Assembly: GCA_026015035.1 (NCBI GenBank)
Contig: JAOZHB010000050.1
Coordinates: forward strand, 1-54,567
Reading direction: 5' to 3'
Length of the DNA stretch: 54,567 nt
DNA from: Candidatus Bathyarchaeota archaeon
Lineage (GTDB): Archaea; Thermoproteota; Bathyarchaeia; RBG-16-48-13; GCA-020355125
In this document: positions 1-8,738 of the stretch, in pieces
Position numbering within the stretch: the first letter of the stretch is position 1
How the letters are laid out: each line of letters opens with the position of its first letter
Translations under genes and position numbers: made by a program
The notes under the pieces: model-generated
Told to the model about the DNA's origin: nothing
The model's input: the letters and a program-made list of their open reading frames with translations, nothing else
The model's database searches: none

Positions 1-20
1 TCCTTAGTTACTGTAATAAT

Positions 21-271
21 TGCAGGTAGGAGAACTAGTGTAGAATCGAAAGTCGTAGGAAATAGGGATATTTCCCAAGGCAAGTAGATAGTCCTGCGGA
101 AAGAAACTCGACTATCCGAAAGGATGTAGAACATCACCGCGGAAACACGTCTCAATACTGAAACGGAAACCCAGGCTAACGCGGAGACGAAAGTCAAAGC
201 AGTAACTGGGGGCGGAAGTAGAAGTAGAGAAGAAGATCAGGGATTGGGACTCCTTGGGACTCTTACCTGCA
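21..271 (+). ncRNA. Candidate structured RNA of unknown class, about 250 nt
   Basis: Seen: bases 21-32 can pair with 260-271 in a 12-bp helix with one G-U, closing a 250-nt domain. Inside are further helices: 58-63 with 70-75, 87-93 with 110-116, 123-127 with 131-135 (triloop) and 148-153 with 184-189. Several GAAA/GGAAAC loop-like stretches are present and no long ORF exists. The closing helix is followed by T-rich sequence (276-300) suited to archaeal termination on the plus strand. I looked for RNase P, SRP and rRNA signatures on both strands and found none, so the class is unknown. It is G/A-rich compared with the AT-rich sequence that follows to 900, in which I see no gene. Confidence 0.5.
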
Positions 272-906
272 CTTTGTTTTATAGGGTTTTAGGTTTTGTT
301 GGAACTGTTTTAACTGTAGTTAGTCAGATATTCATTTGCTAGTTAGACAAGGTCAATTAGCATAGAGTAATCTTTACCGACTGCGCTCATTATTTTTATA
401 CCGCACGTGCTACTATTACTTCATTATCTCAAGCTAGCTAATAGTATCTAAAAGAACTAACAAACTTGGTATTTTTGATAAAATCATATATACGTCATAT
501 ACTCTTTTCTTTTTATTGGAGTTGATTTTATTTCAATTCTAAAAAAGTTTCTAACTTTATACTTTCTAAATTATTAAATATTTTATAAACTATTTTTCCC
601 CTCTTAATTATAAACTGATAAACTTAGAAACTTCATTGGATTTTTTATAATTTAAGAACAAAGTGAAGGCAAGCAAGATACTTTCAAATGTCATTGTCCC
701 CGTCATCGTCTTCAAGGATAACAGAGTTAGATAATTTCAAGACTGATGGTTTATTGCCAGAATTATTCGAGTAACTTAGCTAACCCGCGCTTCTAACGAT
801 ATCTACAAGCTGGTATGTGAATTTATCTAGCTAGTTAATTAAACAGGCCACATCATACTAGCTAGCTGGTGTATTTCATAAAATTAAATAAAAATGAAAG
901 AGTATT

Positions 907-2196
907 ATGTTTGATGTCAAGATGAGTCAAAAAGGTTCTCTAATTGGAACACAAGACCTCCCTATGATAAAGCCCGAAGAGGTGGGGATGTCCTCTGAAC
1001 GTCTTTCCAGAATCCGTCCTGTCATGCAACGTTATGTGGACTGCAATCTGGTGCCAGGTGTTGTCACTCTGGTCGCTCGTCAGGGCCAGGTAGTCTATCT
1101 GGATGCCGTTGGTTTCCGAGATGTTGAAGCCAAGGCTTCAATGAAGACAGATACCATCTTTCGTATAGCCTCCATGACCAAGCCTATCACTTCTGTTGCC
1201 TTGATGATGTTGTATGAAGAAGGTCACTTTTTACTTTCTGACCCCATCAGTAAATGGATTCCCGAATTCTCCGATCCTAAGGTAGCGATATCTGTACCAC
1301 AGAGGGAATTTGCAGGTACGCCTTGGACATTAGTTCCCGCTGCCAGACCCATTACCATCCGACATCTACTCACACATACGGCAGGCCTACAATCTCGATA
1401 TACGCAACATCGGGGAATAACTCAGGAAGAATTCACTAAGATCTCAGAACGTCAAAAGCCTGATGAAACCGTGGGAGAATTCGTCAAGCGTTTTGCCATG
1501 GTGCCCTTGAATTTTCATCCGGGTGATGCGTGGGACTATTCTAGAGCTACTTGCGTTGTAGGTCATCTGGTTGAAATCATCTCTGACATGACTTTAAATG
1601 AATTCTTCCGTGAAAGGATTTTTAAACCCATAAAAATGCTTGATACATACTTTTATCTTCCCAAGGAAAAACTTGACCGATTTGCATCCTGCTATACTAC
1701 AGACAATAATGAACAGATCAAATTATCCGATCCCGCATCCGTTGAGAGCCGATTTGTTAAGGAACCACATCTTTACTATATGGGTTCTGGCGGACTTATC
1801 TCTACAGCAGCAGACTATTTCCGTTTTGATCAGATGATGCTCAACGGTGGAGAACTGGATGGTGTGCGAATTTTAGGACGTAAAACTGTGGAGTTGATGA
1901 CTAGGAATCATACAGGAGATTATCCCATCTGGTTAAGGGGGCCGGGGACAGGTTTCGGACTGGGTTTTGGAATAATCATGAATACTGATCACGTTAATAC
2001 GCTTAAGAGCGTTCACAAGGGTCCTGAACCCTGGTCGGTGGGAACCTATCTTTGGGGTGGTGCCTTCTGTACTTTAGCTTGGGTTGATCCAATTGAACGA
2101 CTCATTGGCGTTCTAATGACTCAGGTTGGGCCCTACAGACACTTGAATATACGCCATGACGTTGTTGGTCTGGCTTATCAGGCTATCGTGGATTAG
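907..2196 (+). CDS. Serine beta-lactamase-like hydrolase (class C/esterase family)
   Basis: A 429-aa protein of the beta-lactamase/penicillin-binding-protein-like serine hydrolase family (PF00144), most like EstB-type esterases. The catalytic SxxK motif is SMTK at residues 89-92 and the second motif is YSR at 211-213, where YxN is usual. The C-terminal WGGAF segment replaces the KTG box, as in the esterase branch. No signal peptide is seen, so it is probably cytoplasmic. The usual substrates are esters or beta-lactams and the true one is unknown. Full length for the family. It stands alone. About 10 bp after its stop lies a copy of the intergenic motif (GCTAGC followed by GCGTGCGC, 2206-2220). 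Confidence 0.9.
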   Translation: MFDVKMSQKGSLIGTQDLPMIKPEEVGMSSERLSRIRPVMQRYVDCNLVPGVVTLVARQGQVVYLDAVGFRDVEAKASMKTDTIFRIASMTKPITSVALMMLYEEGHFLLSDPISKWIPEFSDPKVAISVPQREFAGTPWTLVPAARPITIRHLLTHTAGLQSRYTQHRGITQEEFTKISERQKPDETVGEFVKRFAMVPLNFHPGDAWDYSRATCVVGHLVEIISDMTLNEFFRERIFKPIKMLDTYFYLPKEKLDRFASCYTTDNNEQIKLSDPASVESRFVKEPHLYYMGSGGLISTAADYFRFDQMMLNGGELDGVRILGRKTVELMTRNHTGDYPIWLRGPGTGFGLGFGIIMNTDHVNTLKSVHKGPEPWSVGTYLWGGAFCTLAWVDPIERLIGVLMTQVGPYRHLNIRHDVVGLAYQAIVD

Positions 2197-2339
2197 TGGG
2201 ACTAAGCTAGCGCGTGCGCTAAGAAACGACAACTGTACAATGCTACAGTCAGCAACTAATCTGTTCCTCTTTTTTTTCTCTTTCTTATTTTTCATTGTTT
2301 AGTATTCACTAAAGCGCGCTAATTATTTAGACTGATAGT

Positions 2340-2528
2340 TCATTGTCGTCGTTGTTTACGTAGCTCTTTAGGGCGAGTTCGTTGTGTTCTCAGGTGTATA
2401 GCTAAGATGCCTAAGAAGAGCATTATGAGTGATATGATGAAGAGTTCAACGCTTTGAGTCCTCTCCCATACGCCTAAAATTATGATGAAAGACATTGTGA
2501 TTAAGATGATGTATTGACTCAATTTCAA
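2340..2528 (-). CDS. Small two-helix membrane protein
   Basis: A 62-aa protein with two hydrophobic segments (about residues 5-20 and 29-45) and a strongly basic C-terminal tail rich in Arg and Lys. The start is TTG, chosen because a GGAGGG Shine-Dalgarno sequence lies about 8 nt upstream on the minus strand. The tail should face the cytoplasm by the positive-inside rule. I do not recognise the family. It has no operon partner: the genes on both sides run in the other direction. Confidence 0.65.
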   Translation of the reverse strand: MKLSQYIILITMSFIIILGVWERTQSVELFIISLIMLFLGILAIHLRTQRTRPKELRKQRRQ

Positions 2529-2746
2529 TCATTTATCCCTCCAATTAACATAGAACTCCTCTAATTAGATGTACTTAGATAACTAAAATATTATTTTCCA
2601 CTTTAGCCAAACGTATACTGAAATACATCCTTTAATGACAATAGACAAGGCTCCTAAACAACTAATGGGTACCTAATTAAGTCTTAGAATAAAAATTTGC
2701 TAGCCAGCTACACTCACTATATTCACTAAAAAAGAGAGAAAAAATA

Positions 2747-2800
2747 ATGTCAGTACGTAACCATCGATTGGCGAGAGAGAAAAAACAATTGAAGCCATGA
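2747..2800 (+). CDS. Possible 17-aa basic leader peptide
   Basis: A 17-codon ORF rich in Arg and Lys whose TGA overlaps the ATG of the next gene (ATGA at 2797-2800). The downstream gene has no Shine-Dalgarno of its own, so translational coupling is plausible. The GA-rich stretch at 2731-2745 could serve as a weak ribosome site. It could also be chance. Confidence 0.3.
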   Translation: MSVRNHRLAREKKQLKP

Positions 2801-3090
2801 TAAAAATATATTGTAATGATCATCATAGCACCAGTAATGAGCTTTGTTCAAACTGTCAAGAGCTTTTTGAATATGCAAAGACATGTCTTGAAAAATGCCC
2901 CTTCCAGGAGAATAAACCAACCTGTGCCAAATGTCCAATACATTGTTACAAACCACGTATGAGAATAAAGATAAGGTCTGTCATGAGGTATTCAGGACCT
3001 CGAATGTTATTCAAACACCCAGTTTTAGCATTGCATCACGTTCTTGACGGATTCAAGAAACCTGAAAAAACTCCAAAAAGTCAAGGATAA
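2797..3090 (+). CDS. YgbA-like nitrous oxide-stimulated promoter family protein
   Basis: A 97-aa Cys-rich protein matching the YgbA_NO family (PF11756). It has a C..H..C..C..C cluster in the first 50 residues (LCSNCQEL, CPFQENKPTCAKCPIHC) and the family's MRYSGPRM...HPVLA block near residues 63-80. In enteric bacteria the homologue is induced by nitrosative stress; its biochemical role is not settled. The Cys cluster suggests a metal or Fe-S site. The start overlaps the stop of a possible 17-aa ORF, so expression may depend on coupling. Confidence 0.85.
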   Translation: MIKIYCNDHHSTSNELCSNCQELFEYAKTCLEKCPFQENKPTCAKCPIHCYKPRMRIKIRSVMRYSGPRMLFKHPVLALHHVLDGFKKPEKTPKSQG

Positions 3091-3244
3091 AGCAAAATAA
3101 AGGCTAGAAACGTTTTATTTTACCTAATGAAAAAATGCCTGGATGTTTAATGCAGACAATACTTAATAAAAAAGTTGGTCTGCTCATTTATTAGCAAAGA
3201 ATGAGAGAGAGCTATTATCAGATAATATCACAATAGTCGTCTAG

Positions 3245-3289
3245 CACTCACAATTTGTGACCATCTTTAATGATGATATTGTGTGAGTG
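3245..3289. repeat. Imperfect inverted repeat
   Basis: CACTCACAAT at 3245-3254 is mirrored by ATTGTGTGAGTG at 3278-3289 with a 23-nt spacer. It lies between the YgbA-like gene and a 43-aa ORF and could be an operator or a transcript-end hairpin. Confidence 0.35.
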
Positions 3290-3365
3290 TCGATTGTGCG
3301 CTGATTATATAACTTTCACAACTCAAAAACATTAATGATAAAAAATTAAAGGGGTGAATGAAAAG

Positions 3366-3497
3366 ATGAGAGAATTTACATGTATCTATCATTTGTTTAA
3401 TCAGGACGTACAAAAGAGGAAGAAAGGACTATCAGAACACACAAAAGAATTATATCGTGATATCAAAGAAAGACTTGAGAAATTATTTCTAGAATGA
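3366..3497 (+). CDS. Hypothetical 43-aa protein
   Basis: A short ORF starting MREFTCIYHL and ending in a Lys/Glu-rich predicted helix. A good ribosome site (AGGGGTGA, about 3349-3357) lies 8-10 nt before the ATG, which is the main reason to accept it. There is no recognisable family and its stop is 40 bp from the convergent kinase gene. Confidence 0.4.
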   Translation: MREFTCIYHLFNQDVQKRKKGLSEHTKELYRDIKERLEKLFLE

Positions 3498-3537
3498 AAG
3501 TGTGCATGGGCAATTAAACACACGACATTTTCCTTTT

Positions 3538-4350
3538 TTATTTATTGGATTTCGAACCATTCAGCTGATAGCTAGTTAGTTCTTCCTTGATAACGGACGG
3601 CAACCAATCTCTCTCATGGGGAATATTCTCGTTCATTCGTGCGATAGCGATGGGTAAACGCCAAGCCTTGAGTTCTTTGAGTGAAATGTCTCGGATTTCT
3701 CTGTATCGTTCAAGATAGCGGTCAATGAACGATTGTAAGGTCCCATGCCATTCTGGGGGGACGGCGAATTGAAAGCCTTGCGACATCAACAACGTTCTGG
3801 CAATATCGGCGTGTGGATTGCCTTGGCATGCGGTCATCCAGTCGATGATTACTGGTCCTCGTGGTGACATGATGACATTCATCGGATGTATGTCATAGTG
3901 GCAAAGGCTAGTTCCATCTTTCCTTTGGTTGAGGACGTGAAGTGCCCTCGTTCTCTCTTCATCAGAAAGCGTCTTTGCTTGGCGGATGTTACGCTCTATC
4001 ATGCCGCGCAGAGAAGGTATATCGGGTATCTCGTGTGAATGGATGGCTGTGTGCAGTTCTGCAAGTATCTCAGCATATCGTGGAGCCTCATTGGGTTTTG
4101 TTCCCATCTCCTCTAGCATGGGGTTCCCTTCTACTCGTTCGAAGATTATCCCCTTTCGTCCATCCATGTCAATGATGCCTTCGACGGCTGGGGCTGGCAA
4201 GCCAGACTCGTAGATAACGCGGGATAGCTTCTCCTCTCTTTCGATCCAGCTATGAGGACACCAATCCATAAACAATTTTAGGACTCTGTTATCGCCCCAA
4301 GCAAATACCTCGGCGGTACGACCAGTCCCAATGAGTGGCCCTTTCTTCAT
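3538..4350 (-). CDS. APH/choline-kinase-like phosphotransferase
   Basis: A 270-aa protein of the aminoglycoside phosphotransferase family (PF01636). The catalytic loop is HYDIHPMN at 151-158 (D153, N158) and the metal-binding Asp is D170 in IIDW, replacing the kinase DFG. The N-terminal lobe has a glycine-rich loop (GTGRTAEV) and a Lys in VLKLF. These enzymes transfer phosphate from ATP to hydroxyls of antibiotics or small metabolites; the substrate cannot be read from the sequence. Near its 3' end it carries an in-frame copy of the motif (GATAGCTAGTTAG at 3568-3580), unusual inside a gene. The downstream minus gene is unrelated. Confidence 0.85.
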   Translation of the reverse strand: MKKGPLIGTGRTAEVFAWGDNRVLKLFMDWCPHSWIEREEKLSRVIYESGLPAPAVEGIIDMDGRKGIIFERVEGNPMLEEMGTKPNEAPRYAEILAELHTAIHSHEIPDIPSLRGMIERNIRQAKTLSDEERTRALHVLNQRKDGTSLCHYDIHPMNVIMSPRGPVIIDWMTACQGNPHADIARTLLMSQGFQFAVPPEWHGTLQSFIDRYLERYREIRDISLKELKAWRLPIAIARMNENIPHERDWLPSVIKEELTSYQLNGSKSNK

Positions 4351-4395
4351 TCTGAATTCCCGATAGCTAGCTAATTTCGTCGTGAGAAGATCTTA

Positions 4396-4704
4396 TTACT
4401 TCTTTGCTTGTTCAAGCCAATCTTTTATGAACTTTAAGTTGCTAACGGATGTTGGTACGAACTCGGAGTAGGCCAGTGCTTGTTGATAAAGCCTTGCAAC
4501 TATTTTCAATGCCTTTTCTCTGTTTTCCTCATTTAAATTGTCAATGAGTTTTTCACATTCCTTTAATGAATTTACTGCTGGAACAGTAAGGTCTTGTGCA
4601 TCATAACTGTAAGACTCGATTTCAGATACACACTCTTTGATTTTCTGCGTAATCTCAGACAAGAAGTCATTCACCTTTATTGCCATTAAGCAATTATACA
4701 CCAC
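4396..4704 (-). CDS. Hypothetical helical protein
   Basis: A 102-aa, Lys/Glu-rich protein predicted to be almost wholly alpha-helical, with no signal peptide or Cys cluster. The ATG at residue 7 (4686) is an equally possible start; neither has a clear ribosome site. No family recognised. It ends 45 bp before the APH-type gene, with the motif GCTAGC (4366-4371) between them. Confidence 0.55.
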   Translation of the reverse strand: MVYNCLMAIKVNDFLSEITQKIKECVSEIESYSYDAQDLTVPAVNSLKECEKLIDNLNEENREKALKIVARLYQQALAYSEFVPTSVSNLKFIKDWLEQAKK

Positions 4705-4779
4705 TTCTTATTTATTTACTTCTCAAAGGCATAGTCATTTATACGGTATAGCACCTCATAACTAAGTGATTTGTAATCA

Positions 4780-4806
4780 AGCTCCGAGGTGGGGAGCTAT
4801 ATAAAT
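4780..4806 (+). promoter_or_regulatory. Inverted repeat overlapping a TATA-like box
   Basis: AGCTCC (4780-4785) and GGAGCT (4793-4798) form a 6-bp hairpin directly followed by TATATAAAT (4798-4806), upstream of the 112-aa gene. Another TATA-like stretch lies at about 4738-4746. The repeat could be an operator, or a leader hairpin if the upstream box is used. Confidence 0.35.
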
Positions 4807-4833
4807 ACCAAGAAGAAAGGGAGGTAGAGAAAT

Positions 4834-5172
4834 ATGCCGACTCTTTTTGCTGTGTACAACATAAAAGAGAAACAAATGGCTGAGGAATTCGACAAATATC
4901 TCACCAACACGAAAATTCCAGGGATCAGAGGGGCGCCTTGGTGTACAGCATTTAATACTTGGAAGATAGACAAGGTTCTTGCGCCTGCAGTTTCTGAACC
5001 TGAGGGAGAACTGCCTTCAGAGTCTCCTTACATGTATGTTGCCAAGATTGAAGTATCTGATTTAGATGCAATGGTGAGTTTTCTTGGCACTGATGAAGGA
5101 AAAGCATTTGTCAAATCCTGGAGTGTCTACATTGATCCTGGAGCGATCTTCACACTGGGGCATGAAGTATAG
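4834..5172 (+). CDS. Small alpha/beta-barrel-like protein
   Basis: A 112-aa protein with an AGGGAGGT ribosome site 8 nt before its ATG. Its pattern (strand MPTLFAVYNI, helix with MAEEFDKYL, later MYVAKIEVSDLDAM and a second helix) resembles dimeric alpha-beta barrel proteins that bind or modify small molecules. No catalytic residues can be named. It is a single gene with its own promoter; a degenerate motif copy follows the stop. Confidence 0.6.
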   Translation: MPTLFAVYNIKEKQMAEEFDKYLTNTKIPGIRGAPWCTAFNTWKIDKVLAPAVSEPEGELPSESPYMYVAKIEVSDLDAMVSFLGTDEGKAFVKSWSVYIDPGAIFTLGHEV

Positions 5173-5313
5173 CAATCAGCTAACTAACGAGCGCACGCAC
5201 TAAATAGGAAATCAACAGGCAACTAAAAGCAAATAAACACATATCACCTCCTTTCTTTTTATTAGCTAGCTAGCTGAGATGCATCGTTCACTGATACAGA
5301 AGTTCATAGACTA

Positions 5314-5940
5314 ATGGAACGGGAATCGAAAGTATTGACTGAAAAAGAAGAGATTGTAAGAAAGGGATATGACCTAATGGCTGGAGACTATCATGATCAA
5401 CGTAATATCTTTAGAAACAAAAAAGAACTAGAAGAATTTACTAGTTTATTACCCAGAAACGCAAATGTCTTAGACCTGGGCTGCGGCGCCGGAGTTCCGG
5501 TAACAAAGGTCTTGGTTGAATCTGGATTATCCGTTACAGGAGTCGATTTCTCAGAAAGCATGCTTAACCTAGCAACTAAAAACGTGCCAGAAGCCAAATT
5601 CATTAAGAAAAATATGACGGAACTGGACTTCAAAGACAACTCCTTTAATGGTCTAACGGCATGCTATTCCATAATCCATGTACCCAGAGAGAAGCATGTT
5701 CCGTTATTTCAAACGTTCCATAGAATACTAAAACCCAACGGTATACTATTGATCAGTATGGGTTCCACTGGTTGGGAAGGAACGGAAGAATTTCATGGTA
5801 CACAAATGTTTTGGAGTCATTATGACCCTGAGAAAACTTTGCAGATATTAACAGATGCCGGGTTTGAGATTCTATTTGATAAGATTATTGCAGATGTTGG
5901 AGAAAAACATTATTGGATATTAGCTAAGAATAGAAAATAA
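5314..5940 (+). CDS. Class I SAM-dependent methyltransferase
   Basis: A 208-aa protein with the Rossmann SAM-binding motif I (VLDLGCGAGVP, about residues 49-59), the acidic end of strand 2 (VTGVDFSESML) and a motif IV-like region (YSIIHVPREKH). It is closest to the Methyltransf_11/25 group acting on small molecules; the acceptor is unknown. The frame stays open upstream to a TGA inside the AGCTAGCTAGCT copy at 5264-5275, so a slightly longer product from a non-AUG start cannot be excluded. Confidence 0.88.
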   Translation: MERESKVLTEKEEIVRKGYDLMAGDYHDQRNIFRNKKELEEFTSLLPRNANVLDLGCGAGVPVTKVLVESGLSVTGVDFSESMLNLATKNVPEAKFIKKNMTELDFKDNSFNGLTACYSIIHVPREKHVPLFQTFHRILKPNGILLISMGSTGWEGTEEFHGTQMFWSHYDPEKTLQILTDAGFEILFDKIIADVGEKHYWILAKNRK

Positions 5941-6067
5941 TCTACACGCTTCTTGTAATCAGTATAACAGTCAGTACTATTCGAATACTAACAAACGATA
6001 AATCTAGCTAGCTTCTAATGAGTTGGGTTACGAGCTGTATGGTTCGAAGCCGCTGAGGGGGTCGTGG

Positions 6068-6158
6068 GCTGGGAGCTGGTGATGCCTGCGTCGACTTGTC
6101 CACTCACGAGTATCCCAATTCGACGCATTGGGCCCGCCGATCCTCGGACGCTCCCGGC
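6068..6158 (+). ncRNA. Candidate GC-rich structured RNA with potential pseudoknot
   Basis: A GC-rich island in an AT-rich 640-bp gap. Bases 6068-6076 pair with 6150-6158 (9 bp, one U-G). A hairpin 6114-6119/6127-6132 has a 7-nt loop (6120-6126) fully complementary to 6088-6094, giving a possible pseudoknot. The island continues upstream to about 6025. The G-U in the closing stem favours the plus strand. It does not fit tRNA, 5S, SRP or RNase P; a decayed group II intron end was considered but not supported. The rest of 5941-6584 holds motif copies and no accepted gene. Confidence 0.35.
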
Positions 6159-6482
6159 ATTTCAGGCGGATTTAACAAGGTATAATGCACGCAATATCCG
6201 TGTCATTTCCCTATGTAACAGGTCATCTTTTAGGCGCCTTAGACGAAATACGCCGCGATTTAATCTCCTTCCCAGAAAAATTTTTTTCAATTTATCGTTT
6301 TTTACATATGGAAAAATGAGAGAGACCCAGTCCACCTGTACATACAGCAGTGGCCTATCTGGCTAGCGATAAATGGTAATGTATCCCAATTATTTCCTAA
6401 AATTTACATTTTAGAGCCCGAGAATTTGCCCTTTTTATGCATTATCTTAAAGAAATCTGTAAATTCAAAACAGCTAGCTAGC

Positions 6483-6536
6483 TTTGTTCTTTCATACAAA
6501 GAGGCTTGGATGAAGCAATCTCTAACAGCTAGCTAA
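6483..6536 (+). other. Peptide-sized open fragment capped by motif copies
   Basis: Between AGCTAGCTAGCT (6472-6483) and GCTAGC (6529-6534) a frame reads FVLSYKEAWMKQSLTAS and then stops at TAA within the second copy; an oligo-T follows. Too short to call a gene. Listed because similar capped fragments recur in this window. Confidence 0.2.
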
Positions 6537-6584
6537 ATTTTTTTATTAGTTTTGCTAAAGGATGTATTAAGCTGGGATTGAACC

Positions 6585-7058
6585 TTGATAAAGGCCATTA
6601 TTTTTGATTTAGGAGGCACCCTGATACAAGTAGAAAAGAAAGTAGGTAAAACTTATGAGACATTACCGTACGCGGTAGGAGTCCTCACTCAATTGAAGAA
6701 GAAATTTAAATTAGCCCTTATTACGAATGTTCGACCTACTGTAACTGTTGAGAGAGTCCATGAAGTTTTACGAGAAGCAGCTTTATTTGATTTTTTTGAT
6801 GAGATAATTGTTTCTAGCGGAGTTGGATACGATAAACCAGCTGAACAGATCTTTCAAATTGTTTTAGAAAAATTGAATGTTAAACCAGAAGAAGCCGTTA
6901 TGGTAGGTAATACCATTTCAACAGACGTTTTTGGGGGTAATAGGATGGGAATGAAAACCGTGTTAATTCAACTTGGTCAAGAGTATCAGAAAAGTGATTG
7001 GGAGAAACCTGATCATATTATTCATTCATTAAAAGAACTAGCTAACCAATGTAAATGA
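6585..7058 (+). CDS. HAD-superfamily hydrolase-like protein
   Basis: A 157-aa HAD-like protein starting at TTG. Motif I is FDLGGTL: the nucleophile D8 is present, but the second Asp (general acid/base) is Gly10. Motif II is the Thr in ALITN, motif III the Lys in YDKP, and motif IV VGNTISTDV. The cap is very small, so a C0/C1-type fold is likely. Loss of the second Asp is known in HAD subgroups with altered phosphotransfer, so classical phosphatase activity is doubtful. No ribosome site is obvious, so leaderless translation is possible. Confidence 0.8.
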   Translation: MIKAIIFDLGGTLIQVEKKVGKTYETLPYAVGVLTQLKKKFKLALITNVRPTVTVERVHEVLREAALFDFFDEIIVSSGVGYDKPAEQIFQIVLEKLNVKPEEAVMVGNTISTDVFGGNRMGMKTVLIQLGQEYQKSDWEKPDHIIHSLKELANQCK

Positions 7059-7263
7059 GTCACTCCTTTATAATTTTCACTGTCGTCTTCTTAGGCGTCT
7101 GTGTATGAGACTGCAATAATCTATTCATGACCTAATTGAATTGCTTGCTAGCTTTTTACAGCATCCCACGACGGCTAACAGCAAGGCTTATCCCACGCCA
7201 AGTTACCAGTACCTAAAACAATAAACCTTACAAATCTGTTAACCACGCTAGTCTAATTAACTT

Positions 7264-8151
7264 GTGTTTATACGTGATTGGGTGGAAAACATGGGATACA
7301 AGGGTAACGAAGCTGAGTGGATAAGAGACGAAGTGAAAACATTCACTAATTCTCCAGCAAACACTATGAAGAAGTGGGATAATGAACCTGCGTGGGGAGA
7401 ACCCGTTGTCGGATTCAGTAATGGAGCAGATCCGTTATACGCCTTTTACAAAGAAGATATAGGAGCGTTCTATAGATTTCCTTTGGAATTCCTCGAAAAT
7501 AAGTACCCCCATCAAACCTTCGAAGCCAAGAACATCACGGTGATAAGTTGGATCCTACCTCAAACCGAAGCGACAAAACATGATCACCGAAAAGAGACTC
7601 ATTTTCCAAGCGAGCGGTGGGCGCGTTCCAGGATCTTTGGTGAGGAATTCAATAACAAGCTTAGAGCGCACATGGTGGACGTGTTGAACGACAAGGGTAT
7701 AGAAGCCGTGGCTCCCCTGTTATCGCCTCTATGGAAGAGCATGACGTCTCGGAAATATGGATACGCATCAACGTGGTCAGAGCGACATGCAGCCTACGCT
7801 GCGGGCCTGGGCGCCTTCGGGCTGTCCGATGGCTTGATTACCCCCGTTGGGAAAGCAATGAGAACGGGGTCAGTAGTGGCCCACCTCTCTATTACACCGA
7901 CTGAGAGGCCGTACGATAATCATAATGCCTATTGCCTCTTCCACATGAAAGGGACCTGTGGAAAATGCATGGAACGGTGCCCCATAGGCGCTATAACCGA
8001 GGAAGGTCATAACAAATTGATGTGCCGAAACTATGTTAGGATGACAAGAAAATACGTTCCAAGACACTATGGCTTCGAGGGTTATGGCTGCGGGTTCTGT
8101 CAAACCGATGTTCCCTGCGAATCAGGGATCCCAGATGAACTAGCAATCTAG
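7264..8151 (+). CDS. QueG/dehalogenase-like 4Fe-4S protein
   Basis: A 295-aa protein resembling the C-terminal half of epoxyqueuosine reductase and reductive dehalogenase-like proteins. The ferredoxin region has TCGKCMERCPIGAI near residues 235-249 and a second Cys set GYGCGFCQTDVPC near 278-290. The preceding segment with ERHAAYAAGLGAFG is typical of the family's cobamide or substrate domain. It probably reduces a small organic substrate using low-potential electrons. The start is GTG; an in-frame ATG at residue 10 is an alternative. The stop TAG sits in a CTAGC motif. Confidence 0.8.
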   Translation: MFIRDWVENMGYKGNEAEWIRDEVKTFTNSPANTMKKWDNEPAWGEPVVGFSNGADPLYAFYKEDIGAFYRFPLEFLENKYPHQTFEAKNITVISWILPQTEATKHDHRKETHFPSERWARSRIFGEEFNNKLRAHMVDVLNDKGIEAVAPLLSPLWKSMTSRKYGYASTWSERHAAYAAGLGAFGLSDGLITPVGKAMRTGSVVAHLSITPTERPYDNHNAYCLFHMKGTCGKCMERCPIGAITEEGHNKLMCRNYVRMTRKYVPRHYGFEGYGCGFCQTDVPCESGIPDELAI

Positions 8152-8194
8152 CATCACTCCTTCTTCAGCGTTTAAGGTGCATATGCCTTGCTAG

Positions 8195-8263
8195 CTAATT
8201 CGCTTCAATCGTGCTGGACTGACGAGCACCAATATTCCTGTTCGGCACTCCAAGTCTTCCCAT
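8195..8263 (-). other. 22-codon ORF ending in the motif
   Basis: Lies just downstream of the MoaD-like gene on the same strand (M-G-R-L-G-V-P...T-I-E-A-N). Its TAG stop is part of GCTAGC at 8190-8195 and following. It may be the start of a gene cut by the motif, or chance. Confidence 0.2.
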
Positions 8264-8278
8264 TTCACGCAGCTTATG

Positions 8279-8575
8279 TTATCCTCCGCCCACCATTGGA
8301 GGTACAGGTATTATTTCTACAACGTCGTTGTTCTTTAGTTTCGTATGTAGACCAGAGAGACTGCGTGAATTCCTACCGTTAATCAAGAAATAGATTGAAG
8401 GGTCGGTTTTCCTAATCTCCCCTTTTTGATAGAGGTAATTTAGTGCTTTTTCATATTTAGATGCTATGACCTCGATGAGGTCAGCGAGGGTTAAATCTTC
8501 TATTATCGTCAGCTCCTCCTCTCGGCTTCCAGCTAATTCTCTCAATGTTGAATAAAACCGTACTTTAACTATCAA
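8279..8575 (-). CDS. MoaD/ThiS-like ubiquitin-fold sulfur carrier
   Basis: A 98-aa beta-grasp protein ending in PPMVGGG; the terminal Gly-Gly is the site adenylated and thiocarboxylated in MoaD, ThiS and archaeal SAMP proteins. The N-terminus (VKVRFYSTLRELAG) is typical of MoaD. Known roles are sulfur donation for molybdopterin or tungstopterin, tRNA thiolation or protein conjugation. No E1-like partner is adjacent. The two extra residues around the GG match SAMP-like forms as well as MoaD. Confidence 0.88.
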   Translation of the reverse strand: MIVKVRFYSTLRELAGSREEELTIIEDLTLADLIEVIASKYEKALNYLYQKGEIRKTDPSIYFLINGRNSRSLSGLHTKLKNNDVVEIIPVPPMVGGG

Positions 8576-8738
8576 TGCGACGCCAGCTCGCTCTTAAGGG
8601 AAATTTGGAAAGTAATATTACTGTTTTATACCTAATGGTTTATAACAATTTAATGTCCTACCTAGAAGATTTACGCTAGATTTTGACTGCATAACTTATT
8701 TATTCTTTCTATAAATTCGTAGAAATGAGAATTATATC

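Noticed and set aside
6064..6366. 100-aa plus-strand ORF
   Set aside because: Lies on the GC-rich structured-RNA candidate, low-complexity composition, no ribosome site.
8188..8382. 64-aa plus-strand ORF
   Set aside because: Starts in a motif copy and overlaps the MoaD-like gene antisense.
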